64,000 nucleotides of DNA from Macrosoma leucophasiata (lineage: Eukaryota; Arthropoda; Insecta; Lepidoptera; Hedylidae), in the NCBI GenBank assembly GCA_036365455.1, contig JAWQUS010000007.1:18616001-18680000 (forward strand), given 5' to 3'. Every line of letters begins with the position of its first letter. Position 1 is the stretch's first letter. The notes under the pieces are model-generated. The model had not been told where the DNA came from, made no database searches, and saw only the letters and a program-made list of their open reading frames with translations. Made by a program: the position numbers and the translations under genes. Positions 21,110 to 32,690 of this stretch are shown one piece after another.

Positions 21110-23159
21110 TTTTTTACTTACTGCGATTTATCATCTCTATGAGAAATTTCATTATTACATTTATTATGTTTATTTTAAATAACACACAGTCCATCTGGAT
21201 CTTTTGCACTTGAAAACTCTTCAGCCCGGCGCAGCACTTCATCTGTCATCAACACAGCAAAAGTACAAGAAAATATTTTTACATTATTCCCAAGTAACCC
21301 GCAAGTCGGTAGAGTTCGAGTGACCGTTAATGACCCGTCGGCTAGTATTGCAGAATCACATCGTTAGCGAGATGAGGGGCCATTGTCGCTATAGAGTTCT
21401 CGATTCCTACAGAGATAATGCTCTTTCGTATGCTCCGACTCAAAGGGACTTGGATTTTAATAATTGTGTAAAAAAGCACACGCACTAATAGGTTGGTACT
21501 ATCTTGGATATGTTCGGTGTAACGAGCTGCAGTTAACGAGTGTTGTTCTCTGTCTCTTAACAGAAACAGATTTGACTAACATATTATTAATTGACATGTG
21601 ATGGACATGGACAGCAGAATAAATGTATGATTATTTCGTTTTGATTTTCATTATATCCAGTGGCAGATTCGAGGCGAACTAAAAGGCTCAAGGCCGCCCA
21701 AAATGTTTAATCTCATTTATAAACTGGGTCAACAATTTTTTCTTACGTTTTCTCGAAAGGGTCTATAGGTATTTAGATCCCAATACGTGGCAAATATTCA
21801 TAAGATGTTCGTTTTGAAGTTTATTTTTTGACACTATTTGATGCAGAATAGCGGGTCAGGCCACCTGCCAGGATTTTAGCTGCCTAATGATAAATTTATT
21901 GCCGGAGAACTGACTTACTATCTACATGATTACCATCTGAATTATTAAACGATTAAGTATATTCTTATCGATATTATAATTGTTCTAAAGTTATTGATGG
22001 GGACTTAAATTTTAGAAATTATAACATGTTTTAAAATAACTGTCTAATTCATTCTCAAAATGCGTTTACAATATTTAGCACAGCCTTAACTTACACGGAA
22101 TGGCACTTAAATTTTAAATGACACGACACAAGCCTTAACAACAATAACACAATATTAAACAACAATAAGCCATTAGACAAGTTGTGGAAATTTTCCGGTT
22201 ATTTTCGATTCACACCGATTGTTACGGTCGAGTCGGCCGTCTGAAGGGCCATAACTCGGGCCGAAGGTGCGTCGAGTGAGGTCTATGGCCTATGACGCTG
22301 CGGAATGGTGGACCTATTTGTAGTATATTTATGGATCTTTTATAATACGGGAGATTTATTGGGTGCGGCGTAATTAGCGCGACTTTGAATTTATATCGGA
22401 TTCAGCCGGTAGAACGTGTTGCAATCACTTTTTAATACAGATTTATCTCCGCTAATGAGCCGTTTGAACTTTGCGTCTCGCATTAATAACGTCTTTTAGT
22501 TTAGATAAGCTCATGGATGTAGTTGTAATAAATGGTGTTATTTTCTTATTTTTGCGCTGCAGTATCACTAAGTAAAATCGATGTTTATCTGTCATAAATT
22601 AGTATAAATATGGTGGTGCGGGCGAGTGCGCCGGCGCCGCGAGCGCGCGTAAATCACGCACAACCACTTATTAAGTTGTTATGTCGGCCATGTTTGTTGC
22701 CCACGCGTGCCCGCTCTCTACAATATGTCCACGCCCTTATGTTTGCGCTAGCTCGCTATCTTGTAGTCTCGCCTATATTTGCTATGTTATTCGAGTGATG
22801 ACTCGTGTTTTCCATTTATTGTAATTTGATATACCTATGCCATGGACGAAAATTTTTGTTCATGCCTATATACAATAAGGACCAACTTAATACAAAGATC
22901 ATGTCCACTTCAATATGGATTTTGGGCCTAAGATTCTTAATACACCAAATTGTAACTCAAAATCACTGGTTTAAAAGAACACGATACTACCACAGTCTAA
23001 AGAAAACGAACATGTTAAATACTACGTAGAAACAATGTTTATGACTTCTGCCATTTTTATATTGGGATAATATTAAGTGTTCCTTTCACTTATATTTTTA
23101 CATATATTTTTTATCTTGTTTGACATGTATATCAATTGTTATTCGCTTTAATTTATTTT
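21110..23159. other. Non-repetitive region without a recognisable gene
   Basis: Patches at about 21300-21560 and 22140-22520 have balanced composition and look like single-copy DNA; 22610-22770 is GC-rich (gtgcgccggcgccgcgagcg). Open frames at 22610 and 22805 have no domain. An exon of a distant gene or a regulatory element could be hidden here, but nothing proves it. Confidence 0.4.
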
Positions 23160-23240
23160 GTTTGTTTTTGACGTGTCATAAGAGGTGCCTGTCACCCTAA
23201 ATGAATAAATGAGTTTCTGATTCTGATTCTGATTCTGACT
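23160..23240 (+). repeat. LINE 3' UTR tail with (gattct)n
   Basis: The phrase ataagaggtgcctgtcaccc, then aataaatgagtttctgattc repeating to 23240, is the polyadenylation signal plus microsatellite tail of a plus-strand CR1/Jockey-group LINE, truncated to its 3' end. Confidence 0.6.
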
Positions 23241-23423
23241 TATAATTTACATATTTCTAAATACAATATTTTTACGTATTTATTAACATATAATTTTTTT
23301 ATTATTGCGAAGAGGCATTTATCATATCTATTGTACTATAATATGCACCGTTTAAATAAATCTAATAAACGTTTTGGACCCTTAAAACAGAAGTAACGGA
23401 AAAATAAAAAACATCAAGATACC

Positions 23424-23461
23424 GGGCTATAATGTAAAAGATACCTTTTACATTATAGCCC
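23424..23461. other. Perfect 17-bp hairpin
   Basis: Arms gggctataatgtaaaag (23424-23440) and cttttacattatagccc (23445-23461) are exactly complementary around a 4-nt loop, atac. No surrounding element explains it. Confidence 0.9.
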
Positions 23462-24050
23462 CGTAGGTAACATCCTATATACATTGGATCCGTTAAAGAT
23501 AATGTTGAATCGTTTACTTCCTGAACAGCTCTACCGAGAGACGACTCTTGTCCGCAAGTGGAAAGACTGTTGGAATACCCACCATTTTTCAAACACAGTT
23601 AGTCGTGCGGAGACTGAGGCACAGAAAGAGAGAAAGAAAGAAGATCCACATCTAGCTTATACAGCCCAGTCCGTCACGCTACGTCGATAATATAATAAGC
23701 AATAGACGGTAACGGAAAAAAACATTCTTGCGTTGCGTTTGCTTAACGTTTGCTAAGAACATTTATGTGCATTGACGTATGATACAATTAATAAATCAAT
23801 GTACCTATAATGTATGAAAATAAAAAAGACCTGTGACGTCAGTACTGCCAATAAATCAAATTGCATATTCTTTTTTGCTAGTCTGTAGATAACAGTTAAC
23901 CGATAATACGAGTTTCCGTCACGTTATTGGAAGTTCAATAAAGCAAGCAAGGCATCTACTAATTCTGGATAACAGTCTCTTCTCAAATATCTGCAACGAC
24001 TACTTCTGAGGCACCTTCATTCAGCTCGTGGGATTTATCTCTTAGGCCTA
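23462..24050. other. No gene recognised
   Basis: Short open frames on both strands overlap at 23484-23690; none has a recognisable domain. Confidence 0.4.
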
Positions 24051-24215
24051 CATAACCCATAGGTGACCACCAAGGTTCGCAACCTATGGGTTTACATGGG
24101 GCAAAACATATGTGGCGAATGGTGGTGGGTGTTTGCTTATATGATTGAATGCATGTATTTACCTCTACCCACCCCTTCGGGAATGCATTCGTGAAGTTAC
24201 GTACTTTCATTCATG
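24051..24215 (+). repeat. 5'-truncated SINE, same family as 41970-42285
   Basis: Shares cctatgggtttacatgggg, the gtgggtgtttgc block, tgaatgcatg, atttacctct, ccaccccttcggg and gtgaagttacgt with the full copy at 41970-42285. The tRNA-like head is absent. Confidence 0.75.
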
Positions 24216-24239
24216 ACTTCATCGTCATCCCGAACATGT

Positions 24240-25549
24240 ATCTATCGCAAAAAGTCAATTGATTGCTATATTGTTATGCATATATTTTATTTTGTTAAGA
24301 AAAGATGCATAAAGATAATCGCATATTGTTTAAGCCTTTTAAAATTCTAACGAGTTATTTGTATCTTTCAGAATGACGAACTCACAGTGTTTGCGGCAAC
24401 CCTTTTGCCATTTCAGCTCTTGTCTAAGTGTCCGGACTATTGTGCAAAAGCAATATCTGTGAAAGTTGTGTTCCTTTGTATAGATGCAGACAACAATGAG
24501 CCATTTCGAATTAGCTATCGATTTATCGCCGAATGATTTTCACGGCTGTCCCGAATCCACGCCCACGCGTGGGTATCGAAGATGAATTATATGCACAACT
24601 TGTTTATTCATAGACATTTGACCTCTCGTTGTAACGAGACTAACTATTGTCGTATACCTATTAAGCGGTATATTCGATCATCCATTGATATACCTATATC
24701 ATCATCTTTGGCGTGCTTTTTTTTTCAATATAAAACCATTCTAGTCCTAGTTAAAAATACATCTTTGTCCTGAGGGCTTCAGATCCATCCCAGTGAAGTC
24801 AAAAATCACTTCTCTAATCAACGACTTAAGCACGTACTACGGCCACTTACAACTTTTAGGGAGATGGGAAGACAGGTCCAGCTGCCACCAAGAAATTACA
24901 CAAATGTAGAACTTGACTGAACCTATTTATATTTTTCAGCTGCTAAGGCATTTGTCCATCAGCGCTTTACCATTAGGCCATAGATTGGCCTCTTATTTCA
25001 CTAGATCCTACTGCAAGACACAATTAGGAAGGCACTTATAGAGAGTTACCCTGAGTTACCCTGAGGCTGATTAGTCTGTGTGTATGACCTACGAAAGCAA
25101 AAACTTCGGTCAGACTTTTACTATTGCTTCAAATTTGCAATTAACAATGTCGACAACAATTTATCGAATGGCGGTCCCAGATCTAAGGAATGACATTTGA
25201 CTGGAATTCCAAAGACATTTTCTAATACTCGTTTGTGTAAACTGTGTAAACACAAATGCACATTTCTGCTGTAGAAATCTTTCGTGAAATGACAGATAAT
25301 TTGTTGAAAGTCGTAATGTTACTCAAGTACTGTAGCGAAGAAATTGCCTGTTAAAGACCATTGACGTAAAGTCGCGGAGATTCACTGCCTGTTAAGTGAA
25401 TACCATGTGAAAGGTTCATAAACTAGAAGCTTATGTTCAGCTATAACTGGGTTCACACAAAAAATAATACTCAAACTAAAGATTACAATGGTAAGGTGCA
25501 ACATTTTTTAAATAATTTACTCGTACTTGTACTTCAGTGTTTTTGTGTC
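24240..25549. other. No gene recognised
   Basis: Single-copy-looking AT-rich sequence with no convincing ORF, RNA or repeat. Confidence 0.4.
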
Positions 25550-25766
25550 ATGAAGTGGCAAACAAGCACACAATTCACATGGATGTTAAGTTACTGCAAC
25601 CCATAGTCATCTACACCAAATCCAGAGGTAATAATGCAGATGCATTGTCACCCCTGAGGTCTAAGTAATTTCGCCTCTGTGGTAGAAATTACGGGGAAAT
25701 ACATCATATCATTTTGCGGCAGATGGATAAGGTAATGCAATAGTGACAACGGCCTGCACTGAAACT
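25550..25766 (-). repeat. Diverged family A copy
   Basis: Blocks gaagtggcaaacaagcacac, taatgcagatgcattgtcac and ggcagatggataaggtaatg occur in minus order. Divergent, no clear A-tail. Confidence 0.75.
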
Positions 25767-26229
25767 CTTCTAGTAAAAAAAACTAAGTCATTGCTACATG
25801 AAACATATAAAAAAAAATATACGTGGGTGAAGCATTAGAGCTTTAGAACCAGTAGCATTTACCAATCTGGTATTTTACTACTAGAAAAAAACAAAAAGTC
25901 GCAATAATTATTATGTACATTTAACTGGTATTTATTGTGCCTCATTAGGTGCAGGACATGTTATTTCATGGTGTAGTGTTTTATGCACCATTTAGTTTTA
26001 ACTAGGAGGCAATTCTGAGTCATTATGAGTTAGGGCTGCACTCAGGTATTATATCGTGAGAGCCTTATTATTCTTCTGGGAATTGAGCTTAGTAGATTCG
26101 GAATAGTCTCTGGTTAACCAACTGGATATGGCAGATATTTAAGCGCTAGTATCCGCTGAATAAGTTGTCTCAGTCCACAGTCAAATCAGCGTCTATGAGG
26201 TATCCTATTTGTACTAATGCTGAGCCTTT
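25767..26229. other. No gene recognised
   Basis: Nothing assigned. Confidence 0.4.
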
Positions 26230-26375
26230 AGTATCTAGGGTTGAGGGCGTAGCCAACATTGCATTATCCTAAATGTTTATCCCTGAATGCTAGTCTCGCA
26301 CTACCTTGTTTCTGTTAGATGGTAATGCACAGAGCCATCATTTCTCGTGCAGAGGCAAAAGATCTCAAGTGTAGC
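26230..26375 (+). repeat. Very diverged family A copy
   Basis: gttgagggcgtagccaacat, ctgaatgctagt, agatggtaatgcacag and gcagaggcaaaagatct keep the family A order in plus orientation, but with many changes. Confidence 0.45.
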
Positions 26376-27169
26376 AAAACATGTCCCTGAATGGGACAGT
26401 GCGTTGGGACCTCCAGTTTTGATATGGATGTCTATATCTGTGTGTTTGTTGTCCAGAAGGTTGCGATAGTTGCTATAGTGACATCCACTCGTTCAACAAG
26501 TTCATAAATCTTACTATTTAACGATCTCAACATGAAATCTCGTTAAGAAATATAATTTAAATAAGTTATTTTTTTAACTCCTCTTAACAAAGGAAACTCT
26601 ATTCAAAACGTCATATTAGACTGGAATAATCGTCTAAATTTGTGTAAACTCGGGTGTTAATTGAACACGGACGTCCAAAGATAAATGAAGGTAAAATACA
26701 GTAGAATTTTTTATCAATCGACCAAGTGGTCTGACTAGAAAAGTACTTGTTACTGTAAAAATCTTCTGGAATAGTTGTCGTCGATGACATTCCTGCAATT
26801 TGTTTTACATGCACTAATAAAGTTTTAAAGGCATGTGCATAAGGATATAAAACGCGTAGGACAAGGGGGAACGCGTAGGATGACTAGGGCTGTCACGTTG
26901 AGAGAAACTATTATGCATATTCTCTTTTAAAGAATAAGTTAGCGATGATTGTAGCCTATGATGAACTGTGTATACTGGGAAAAAAGGTTAACTTTTCTTT
27001 AAATTTATGCTTTCAACTTCATTAGGCCATCGTTAACAGGAAACATAAACAAATTTGAAAAATAATATAACTTGTTAATCTATAGGTTTATGAAAAAAAA
27101 AATCTATCTATATCTAGCCATAAATCCAAAATATGAAATCGATGACGACTTATTGTAAAAAAAATCGCA
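26376..27169. other. No gene recognised
   Basis: AT-rich, nothing assigned. Confidence 0.4.
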
Positions 27170-27366
27170 TAAATAGATGGAGGAGCATTGGATAGTTATT
27201 GGCCATTGTATGGCCCCGTAATAACTATCACTGAGACATATCAACTTAGGTCTCAGGGGTGGAAAAGCATCTGCATTTTGACCTCTGGTTTTGTGTAGAT
27301 GTCTATCATCGTTTAACATCTTTGTGAACTGCATGCTCGTTTGTCACCTTCGTTAAATCTAAAAAA
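27170..27366 (+). repeat. Family A copy (tail two thirds)
   Basis: gtatggccccgtaataacta, aacttaggtctcaggggtgg, catctgcattttgacctctg, gtgaactgcatgctcgtttg and a short A-run at the end. Confidence 0.85.
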
Positions 27367-27847
27367 GCTACTTAAGAGTGGCTGCCAGCCCTTATTTATT
27401 CATTGTGTACGTGAGGATGCGCCGAACGCGTGAGAAGCCCACTGCTCTCACTTCTCAGGCCCAAATGCAAAGAAAAAAAATATAAGCATATTTGTTATTA
27501 TCTCGTAAGGTATCGATTATTGGCAATTGAGATTACCTGTAGTGGTTTTATATTGGTGAAACTTTTTTGTTCACATCGCCGGATAGTCGGTATATGACGG
27601 GTCATTTCGTATACGATTTAGTGATTGGTTGATAAATAAATTTGCAATAATTTTCAACATTTAGGGATTGTCCTCGGCTTAAAAAAGGTTTTTCAAAGTG
27701 CAGTTTTTTGATAGTTCTGGATGTTTAATGTATGGGTATTGTAAATTGGTTGTGAACCGATCTCTGTAGAGGTTATCGACCAAAAAGTTAGAAAGGAATA
27801 TACATTATTTAAATTTTAATAAGAATATGCGCGATAAGATGCGATTT
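27367..27847. other. No gene recognised
   Basis: Nothing assigned. Confidence 0.4.
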
Positions 27848-28093
27848 TTAGTGGCGGTAGAGCTTTACCTAATCTCTCTGCCGCCAAATGGTAGTGTTCA
27901 GCAATAGGTATCGTGTTCCGGTTATATGGTAATGTATGGCCCCGTAATAACTATCACAGAGATGTAACAACTTAGGGCTCAGGGTCGCAACTCATCTCCA
28001 TTTTTACATATGGTTTTTGTGTAGACATCTGTCTATAGGCTGCAGACATCACTTAACATCAATGTAAGCTGCATGCTTGTTTTAATACAGGGT
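27848..28093 (+). repeat. Family A copy, nearly full, head shortened
   Basis: ggcggtagagctttacctaa joins the head directly to the middle, missing about 35 bp; then ccgccaaatggtagtgttca, tatggccccgtaataactat and ctataggctgcagacatcac. Confidence 0.85.
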
Positions 28094-28187
28094 TTTAATT
28101 AATCAGCTCTTGATACTTCTTAATACTTGATACTACAATGCCGAACAACTATGTCCAAGGAACAAGAACCGAGAAGTAGCTAAATGA

Positions 28188-28332
28188 CAAGTGGTAGAGT
28201 TGCATTGTCAGAGTTCGAGGGCGTAGGCACCAACATTATGAAAATCTGTCTGCCGCCATATGACAGTGTTCAGCACTGTATCACAGAGGCAAAGCAATTT
28301 AGGCCTCAGGGGTGGCAACGCGTCTGCAATTT
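28188..28332 (+). repeat. Family A head half, cut by a tRNA-like sequence
   Basis: gtggtagagttgcattgtca, gttcgagggcgtaggcacca, tatgacagtgttcagcactg and cctcaggggtggcaacgcgt are family A. The copy stops exactly where an inverted tRNA-like sequence begins, forming a composite. About 25 bp in the middle are deleted. Confidence 0.8.
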
Positions 28333-28405
28333 GTCCTGCGGGGATCGAACCCGCGACTCTTCGAATCAAACGGTCATCTCACACCGCTGGACTAACTGGG
28401 TCGTC
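28333..28405 (-). tRNA. tRNA-like sequence, second family (probable SINE head or pseudogene)
   Basis: Complement reads gacgacccagttagtccagc ... cgggttcgatccccgcagga, with a good A box (gttagtccagcggtgtgag) and B box (gggttcgatcccc). Relatives lie at 29366-29441 and 35989-36064. The anticodon region has an over-long loop, so it is not a canonical tRNA. Confidence 0.6.
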
Positions 28406-28559
28406 AAATATCTGTATAAAATATACCTACCTAATCATTTTCGGCAGCCCACCTACGCTTTACATCAAAATGTTGTCTCACAAAGTACGTGATAGACGTT
28501 TTTGTACCCATCGATATACATACGAATCTATTATAATGGGCATACCTTAGCTCCTTAAT

Positions 28560-29010
28560 GTAATACACCATCATCACGATGACCACAGAAACCTCCAAAG
28601 TCACATAACGTTCTAATTAACCACATTAACATCAATCATGCCGAAACGCAAAGTAACCCTTTACCTACAAGCCTCTTTACTCTCAGAGTCATCGGTTAAA
28701 AGACCTACGTTGTAATGACACGCCATCTCCGTAATAAGCCACGATGTCACGCGACGTGTAACGTGCACGGGCACGTATGCGGGCGATGTGACGTCATTAC
28801 TCTGTTTTTTTCGCAATTTGTCGGGAAACATTAATTAAAACACTCCCTCGGTATTTGAGACACTGAAGCGACTCGCGTTAAACCAGCGGCACAATGAGAG
28901 CGAATCATACGTGAAATCTATGCCTACAAATAAATAAAATTGGAGTGTCTAGTTTGTAACATTAAAATAACCGCTTTTTACTAAATGCATATGTATGTGG
29001 TACATATGCC
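28560..29010. other. Non-repetitive stretch
   Basis: Higher-complexity sequence (28650-28930) with gcgatgtgacgtcattac (a CRE-like tgacgtca) and no ORF. Function unknown. Confidence 0.4.
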
Positions 29011-29019
29011 ACAACAACA

Positions 29020-29235
29020 TTTTTTACAATTTTTGTCTGTCTGTCTGTTTGTTCCGGCTAATCTCGGGAACAGCTGGACGATTTTGACGGAACTTTCACT
29101 GGCAGATAGCTGATGTAATAAGGAGTAACTTACGCTACTCTTATACTAGCTGCGCCCACGACTTCGTCCGGGTAGATACTGAACAATCATGTTTTTTCTC
29201 ACGTAGACGAAGTCGCGGGCACAGATAGTTTTATA
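29020..29235. repeat. Interspersed repeat piece with inverted family B ends
   Basis: 29030-29140 holds (tctg)n and ttccggctaatctcgggaac; I recall this as a common lepidopteran repeat tail. Then actagctgcgcccacgactt and, inverted 50 bp later, gacgaagtcgcgggcacaga form two opposed family-B-type ends. Confidence 0.6.
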
Positions 29236-29365
29236 ATAACAGAAACAAATATTATACCTTTCTAAAACAATTTCAAATTTTACTCTGCCTACCACTACGG
29301 GAATTACAGATGAAGTTACAAAAAAAATCATATGTGAAGATTTTTGAAAATGACACTAAGGTTTT

Positions 29366-29441
29366 GACGACCCGGTTAGTCCAGCGATGTGAGACGACCG
29401 TTTGATTCCAATGGTCGCGGGTTCGATCCCCGGACGGCGAC
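29366..29441 (+). tRNA. tRNA-like sequence, second family (probable SINE head or pseudogene)
   Basis: gacgacccggttagtccagc then a perfect CGACC/GGTCG stem, then a B box in cgcgggttcgatccccg. The anticodon loop would be 12-13 nt, too long for a tRNA. Confidence 0.6.
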
Positions 29442-29884
29442 AAATATTTGTATGGGCCTACACATATTTGTCTTGGGTCTTAATGTGAGTGTAAGCGTAA
29501 GCGTAAAAAAACATTTTTTCTCAAAGTCAATCGTTTGAAAAATAGGCACTTTCAAAGTGGTACATAGTGTTAAAAAAAGAGAGTAAAAAGTTAAAAAGTA
29601 TATGTATGCTAATTAGAATATCTAATGAAAACTTTTAACGATTTTTTTTACATTCTCTACAATTCATAGATATGATATATTTTCAAAAATTGCAATTATT
29701 TTTCTTCATAAAATAAATATAGATGACTAAATAGTCAAATGTTATTTGCTACAACGGCACCCTTCATAGGCAAGTCCAACTCGCACTTAGCTGCTTTTTA
29801 TCTGTGAAGTTAGTCGTTTCAGGACACGTGGTTTCAAAGGCAATATTTATCATAATCGTTTACATTTATAAACGTATTCATCAT
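29442..29884. other. AT-rich, no gene recognised
   Basis: The first about 60 bp after the tRNA-like head (aaatatttgtatgggcctac) may be the body of a SINE. The rest is unassigned. Confidence 0.4.
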
Positions 29885-30165
29885 CAACATCATCATTTCA
29901 GCCGAAAGTCACAGTTTAAAGATTACAAATCTATATATTGTGCGAAAGTCGTCCACTGCTGAACAAAAGCCTCCTCACAACGAGGGGATATGCCATAATC
30001 GCTACGCTTGTCATTCAGTAGTTTTATCACAAAACGATACTGCCCATCTTGCGTTATTGCACTTACTACTGCCTGATTGGAATGGTGAAGCTTCCTTTGC
30101 GTAGTGGAAGAGAGAGAATTCTTCGTGGTCACGTCCCGACGACCTCCATTACGTATAATCGTATT
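29885..30165 (-). pseudogene. RTE-like LINE 3' fragment
   Basis: On the minus strand the end of an open frame reads CEEAFVQQWTTF, the pattern at the end of RTE-type ORF2 in insects (EAFVQQWT). It is followed on the genome's left by a tcatcatcaacatcatcatt tail, that is (atg)n on the element strand. 5' parts include gaattcttcgtggtcacgtc, also found at 32650-32680. Only about 90 codons survive. Confidence 0.6.
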
Positions 30166-30705
30166 ACGTGCATGTATTTAAACGAAAAAAGCCAGCAGAC
30201 TGGTTATCTCTATGGGAATGATTATTCAGATCCCAGGATTGGTAGGTACTTCCTACAGTATAATATTTTTGAAGACGTTACAATTGAGCGCGGTGTGTCC
30301 CCGGTTTTGCATGTCGTCATTTCCTCGAAAGTAATTCAAATGGAATCGTGTGCGCCGTTATTAAATATTTCATAACTTACCTCTCCCCCCGCACCCTATG
30401 TCTCACGGCCCCCTCCCACTCGCCGACCGCATATTAAAGTCATAAAAAAGGGTTGTTTGATCTATCCCCTAAAACAATTTACATATCTCCGCTCAGCCCG
30501 CCGCTAAATTATTTAATTAAGAGAGGCATAAGTTTTTATTATTTTAATATGGCGGGTATAAAATTGTGTTAATGGAACAATGCCGCCACCGTGCCCCGAA
30601 TTTTAACCCTCGAAAACCGCGCGATTATGAAGACCGTAAAAATATACGGAGCACTGAACATAATCTATAGTTCGTTTAATAAATTATGATCCTCCAAATA
30701 TATTT
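30166..30705. other. No gene recognised
   Basis: Contains a C-rich patch (30380-30425) and AT-rich DNA. The 108-codon plus frame at 30049 overlaps the RTE relic and is incidental. Confidence 0.4.
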
Positions 30706-30970
30706 TTTCTGGTGGTAGAGGTCGAGCGTGGTTTGCGTCGTAGCTCGCGGGCGTAAGCATCACCGCATTAACCAATCTACTTGCCGCTAAAATTAAATGG
30801 TAGTGTTCTGCGCTATCACGTTTCGGTCGGGTGGTAATAAACTCCTGTAATTTCCAGCGCAAAGGCACAACTTAGACCTTAGGAGTGGCAACACAACTAC
30901 ATTGAAATATCAGGTTCTTATGTAAATGTTTGTTACAGTATTCACTTACCTTCAATGTGAACTTACTGTC
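30706..30970 (+). repeat. Family A copy, diverged but full length
   Basis: Starts ctggtggtagaggtcgagcg, continues gctcgcgggcgtaagcatca, gccgctaaaattaaatggta, tttcggtcgggtggtaataa and caatgtgaacttactg. No A-tail visible. Confidence 0.8.
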
Positions 30971-31189
30971 CCATCGCAAAAGAAATAACCAAAAAGTATT
31001 AAAAAAATAATCTGGCTTATTAATGAATTCATGGCGATCTTACTGACTTCCTGATAGAAGTCCCCCGTAGAGCTTGCGTGTTACGAATCTCAGAACTCGT
31101 GTGTTACAAAATTAATGTTCTGTTTAACCTTTTAACTAAGTGGTATTAATCCGTTGTCATTAGACATATTTACAATCCCTACTTCCCTA

Positions 31190-31296
31190 CTATATCCCTA
31201 CTAAGATTATAAATGCGAAAGTAACACTCGGATTCGCCCGCGTGGATGTCGTATAAAAAGTCCACGCGGGCGAATCCGCGGGCAACAGCTAGTATA
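31190..31296 (-). repeat. Deleted family B copy forming a hairpin
   Basis: Both family B ends survive (gattataaatgcgaaagtaa at left, gcgggcaacagctagt at right) but the body is replaced by an inverted duplicate. Arms 31229-31246 and 31261-31278 are a perfect 18-bp complement around a 14-nt loop. Confidence 0.85.
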
Positions 31297-31302
31297 TTAT
31301 AG

Positions 31303-31503
31303 ACTAGCTGTTACCCGCGGCTTCGCTCGCGTGGATGTCGTTTTATAAATAACTAAGTAGCCTATGTTCTTTCTCAAAGTCAGCGCTGTCTCTGTACCAA
31401 ATTTCATAAAAATCGGTTCAGTCGTTTGGACGTAAAAAGGTAACAGACAGACAGACATACAGACAGAGTTACTTTCGCATTTATAATATTGAGTAGGGAT
31501 TGA
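31303..31503 (+). repeat. Family B copy, near full
   Basis: agctgttacccgcggcttcg to ttactttcgcatttataata, closely matching 7560-7757. It lies tail-out next to the hairpin copy in opposite orientation. Confidence 0.85.
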
Positions 31504-32494
31504 AAAAGATTTCATGGTTTAAATAACAACAAATAGTAAAGTTCTCTTGCGTATTGAAGGCATGTCGGAGCTATATGCGAATTAATATTAATGGTTTCTA
31601 TAATGCATTGAAATGTCACACTCATGCAGCAATCATTGCTTCGATATTAAATCCATTTACGCCAACAAACTAACAGCAATTATAGCTGACATTCACACTT
31701 TCAACGTAGACAACGCTTGCATTCGACTTTTCGCGTCAAGGAAACTTACAATAGCCTCACCTGCTACGGTGTGTCCATTTTATATCCCGCCCACAGTGTG
31801 TCTATTTACGAGAAATTATATTTTTTTTGCTTAGTTACACTTCCTGACATTATTATGCGTAGTGAGCAAGAAGATACAGTATTAAAAGTAGAATGTAACA
31901 ACAGCAATAATATACCTTACGTATCCATAGTTTTAATTTAAGCTATAACCTTTACTGTACAAGTACGGCATATTTTAATTCCTAAAGTTCACTTTATTTC
32001 CACTCAACTTTACATTTCATTGTTGTTTTACGACAAATTCCAAAATACTCTCGAAAATTTTCAATTACGGGGCGTATTACAGGAAATGGTGGACAATAAA
32101 CATTGGACAGTATAAAAACGGGACATACGCTGACCGTGGAATGCCTGAAGCTAACACAGGGTGCTCTCTCCAAGTCGGTATGTTAAGCAGCTTGTAATGA
32201 AAACCGGCGTATACTCGATTACTACATCGCGTCCGATCCTTGTACCACCCTGTGCATTATTGTGCGCTCGACAAACTTAGGTGCAATCCTTAAAAGAGAA
32301 GCGAGAATATCATACCTGCGAGCTCTGGAGCTATAGCCCAGCCGCCACAAATCTGTCGAGGTTCTTTCTCTTCTTTCTGGTTCTCGTCGAAAGCAAGATG
32401 AAATTCCGTAGAATGTGTCCAAACTATACGACTGTCTCCGGACCACAGTGGTCACAGATTCGAATTCCGTGAGAAGGCAATTTTCTATAATTTT
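31504..32494. other. No gene assigned; possible LINE remnant at 32225-32455
   Basis: The minus frame 32222-32455 reads ... LWRLGYSSRARRYDILASL ..., arginine-rich. It shows no domain I can name; a decayed retroelement end is possible. The rest is AT-rich. Confidence 0.35.
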
Positions 32495-32690
32495 GTATTA
32501 TCATTTCAGCTAAAAGTCATCCACTACCAAAGCCTCTCCCTATAATCACATATTGCATCAAATGGCGGATATACCATAAATGCCCATCCCGCGATATTCG
32601 GTTGATTCACTGCACTAACGGAAGAATTCTCCACCACTAGTGAGCGGTGGGGTCGTCACGTCCCGACGTATTTTTCATTAAAACATTCAC
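32495..32690 (-). pseudogene. RTE-like LINE 3' fragment, second copy
   Basis: tttcagctaaaagtcatcca, ggcggatataccataaatgc, gcactaacggaagaattctc and ggtcgtcacgtcccgacgta keep the same order as 29885-30165 and 40141-40600. No open frame remains. Confidence 0.55.
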
